Below are positions 6,660 to 7,734 of a stretch of 7,734 nt of DNA, one piece after another. The notes under the pieces were generated by a model, which saw only the letters and a list, made by a program, of their open reading frames with translations, had not been told where the DNA came from and made no database searches. Each line of letters starts with the position of its first letter. The stretch's first letter is position 1. This DNA comes from BS750m-G77 sp043797735 (GTDB lineage Bacteria; Omnitrophota; Gorgyraeia; Gygaellales; Profunditerraquicolaceae), in contig JAZDPH010000069.1 in assembly GCA_043797735.1 (NCBI GenBank), forward strand, positions 1 to 7,734. Direction: 5' to 3'. The translations under genes and the position numbers were made by a program.

Positions 6660-7025
6660 ATGAAGAAAATTGATTGCGTCAAATGCAGGCAGAAAAATTC
6701 TTGTTGTGATTTTGGGGCATGGGTTGATTTGGAAGAGGCTAAAAAAATATTACCCCTTGGATTAAAGGGGGATTTTTATCATCTTGAGGAGGATAAAAGT
6801 TTTCCTTCCGGATATAGAGTCGGAACCAGCTATGTAGACAATCGCTGTTCTTTTCTTGACCCGGAAGGGCTATGCGCTATCCACAAAGTTGATTATAACT
6901 TGAAACCGGCCCACTGCAGAGATTTTCCGTATGAAAACGGAACATTATCGCCGTTTGCAGAACTGTTATGCCCGCTGGTTAAACCAAAAGGAAGAGCAAG
7001 GAAAACCCCGGATAGATTAAAATGA
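6660..7025 (+). CDS. YkgJ-type cysteine-cluster protein
   Basis: 121 residues, with ATG at 6660 and AGGAG (6649-6653) six bases before it. The N-terminus has C6-x2-C9-x5-C15-C16. Later come C63, C72 with H75 (CAIH), H85-C86 in the segment KPAHCRDFP, and C104. This arrangement matches the YkgJ / CxxCxxCC family (putative zinc- or iron-chelating domain), in which the closing P-x-x-C-x-x-F-P motif is typical. The first cluster here is C-x2-C-x5-CC rather than the usual C-x2-C-x2-CC, a small variation. There is no signal peptide or membrane segment, so it is cytoplasmic. The molecular function of the family is poorly known; metal binding is expected. The stop codon is directly followed by the left arm of an inverted repeat whose right arm covers the next gene's start, so its translation may affect the RRM gene. 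Confidence 0.85.
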   Translation: MKKIDCVKCRQKNSCCDFGAWVDLEEAKKILPLGLKGDFYHLEEDKSFPSGYRVGTSYVDNRCSFLDPEGLCAIHKVDYNLKPAHCRDFPYENGTLSPFAELLCPLVKPKGRARKTPDRLK

Positions 7026-7119
7026 ATCCCGCACCTTCTAAATATTCAAAAGTTTTGAAGATTAGAGGGTATTCGGATATGCAATGAGTTTATTATGAAT
7101 AAAGGAGAAGGTGCGGGAT
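7026..7119 (+). promoter_or_regulatory. Long inverted repeat that can hide the start site of the RRM gene
   Basis: ATCCCGCACCTTCT (7026-7039) is the exact reverse complement of AGAAGGTGCGGGAT (7106-7119), a perfect 14-bp stem enclosing 66 bases. The right arm includes the last bases of the Shine-Dalgarno region (AAAGGAG, 7101-7107), the whole spacer, and the A and T of the ATG at 7118. The left arm starts at the first base after the upstream stop codon. The enclosed part can form a small hairpin (TTCAAAA/TTTTGAA, 7045-7059) and a TATTC/GAATA pairing (7070-7074 with 7097-7101), which could extend the structure. Folded RNA should block initiation. Translating ribosomes, temperature or a bound protein could open it. 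Confidence 0.7.
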
Positions 7120-7734
7120 GAATATTTTTGTAGGTAATTTGTCGTTTGACTCCGGCCAGGGCGACGTAAAAAAGCTCTTTGAGGGTTTCGGGAATGTCGC
7201 CTCCGTGGCGATCGTGACGCGCAAGGAGAAAAAGACGCTTAAGTCAAGAGGGTTTGGTTTTGTCCAGATGCCTGATGAGCAGCAGGCGCTCGCTGCGTTA
7301 GCCGCTCTTAACGGCAAGGAATTCATGGGGCGCGTCCTTGATGTCAATCCCGCGCATCCTAAAGTAGAAGCTCAAGCGGAAAATAAGTTGAAGGAGAAGC
7401 GGCAGCCGAAGGCTGCGGTTGAGGCCCAGCAGCATCCCCAGGAAGAGGGAGAACAGAAAAAAGTTCGGTTTAATCCAGTCTTTAGCAAGCACCTCGCCTT
7501 AAAGGATGGGCGAGTGCGCCTTTCTAGGCAGCCGGGGACATACAAGGGTGGCAGACGCACACTTAGCTATATGAAGCGGCGAGGGTTAGACGGAATGCAG
7601 GAAGAGGCTAAGCCGCGGCAGAGGAGCCAAGACAATCCGATGCGGTGGCGCAAAAAGAAAGACCAGGCAAAACCTCGGAAGAAGAGTCCGGGTGAGAATA
7701 AACCTTGGAAGAAACCCGCAGGAGATGCTAAGCC
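7118..7734 (+). CDS. RRM RNA-binding protein with long basic tail (3' end outside window)
   Basis: ATG at 7118 with AAAGGAG (7101-7107) ten bases upstream; 205 codons are visible and the frame is still open at the window edge. Residues 1-79 form one RNA recognition motif: RNP2 is IFVGNL (3-8) and RNP1 is RGFGFVQM (44-51), with both RNP1 Phe residues (46 and 48) in place, and a final strand near RVLDVNP (72-78). Bacterial RRM proteins usually end soon after the domain. This one continues for at least 125 residues: a charged, Gln/Glu/Lys-rich linker (about 80-113), a block that looks structured or conserved (115-158, from KVRFNPVF to MKRRGL), and a Lys/Arg/Pro/Trp-rich tail with loose repeats such as MRWRKKK, KPRKKSPG and KPWKKPAG (175-202). 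It should act in the cytoplasm on RNA, perhaps ribosome-associated or as an RNA chaperone. It is more G/C-rich than the preceding genes (33 of 60 at 7141-7200). Its start is covered by the inverted repeat. Confidence 0.88.
   Translation, partial: MNIFVGNLSFDSGQGDVKKLFEGFGNVASVAIVTRKEKKTLKSRGFGFVQMPDEQQALAALAALNGKEFMGRVLDVNPAHPKVEAQAENKLKEKRQPKAAVEAQQHPQEEGEQKKVRFNPVFSKHLALKDGRVRLSRQPGTYKGGRRTLSYMKRRGLDGMQEEAKPRQRSQDNPMRWRKKKDQAKPRKKSPGENKPWKKPAGDAK

Noticed and set aside
7055..7096. Separate promoter for the RRM gene (TTGAAG at 7055, TATTAT at 7091)
   Set aside because: The two elements are 30 bp apart, and at 17 bp from TTGAAG the bases are TATGCA, a poor -10. Transcription from TATTAT would start at or inside the ribosome binding site.
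7095..7121. Eight-codon leader ORF (ATG at 7095, stop overlapping the RRM ATG)
   Set aside because: No ribosome binding site precedes it and so short a frame is expected by chance. The ATGA overlap is noted but not enough.
7093..7560. Overlapping - strand reading frames opposite the RRM gene
   Set aside because: The + strand frame has both RNP motifs. The - strand frames overlap one another and have no recognisable motifs.
1..7734. tRNA, rRNA, CRISPR array, insertion sequence or phage attachment site
   Set aside because: No cloverleaf, repeat-spacer pattern, transposase or terminal repeats were seen on reading both strands. The single inverted repeat at 7026-7119 has no adjoining target duplication that I could see.

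Overview
The window looks like chromosomal DNA from an uncultured Gram-negative (diderm) bacterium. The evidence is a 1,756-residue secreted protein ending in a large outer-membrane beta-barrel, strong AGGAGG-type ribosome binding sites, and a bacterial RRM-type RNA-binding protein. Gene style and composition remind me of Candidatus Omnitrophota or a related group, but there is no marker gene, so this is only a guess. All recognised genes are on the + strand.

Left and central part (1-6236): a three-gene locus for the cell envelope. It starts with the 3' end of a gene for a small Ala/Thr-rich, beta-rich, probably secreted protein. A hairpin follows, then a 163-residue secreted single-domain Ig-fold protein (PapD/DUF916-like in appearance). 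Last is a giant outer-membrane protein with Ig-like, carboxypeptidase-regulatory-like, DUF11, SdrD-B and FlgD-Ig-like domains in front of a barrel of about 900 residues. The order small subunit, chaperone-like protein, outer-membrane barrel recalls chaperone-usher loci, although the barrel is not a recognisable usher. The second gene appears to start with TTG. The third appears to start with ATT, two bases after the preceding stop, so it is probably translationally coupled.

Middle (6237-6469): a 233-bp intergenic stretch with a weak terminator-like element, a good extended -10 promoter candidate, and a leader that can fold. One reading frame through it looks protein-like but contains stops and may be a decayed gene.

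Right part (6470-7734): a probable operon of a 45-residue two-knuckle zinc-ribbon protein, a YkgJ-type cysteine-cluster protein, and an RRM RNA-binding protein with a long basic tail that runs off the window. A perfect 14-bp inverted repeat joins the bases just after the cysteine-cluster gene's stop codon to the start codon of the RRM gene. It looks like a device that hides the RRM start site and couples its translation to the upstream gene, or makes it responsive to temperature or protein binding. This is the most interesting signal in the window.
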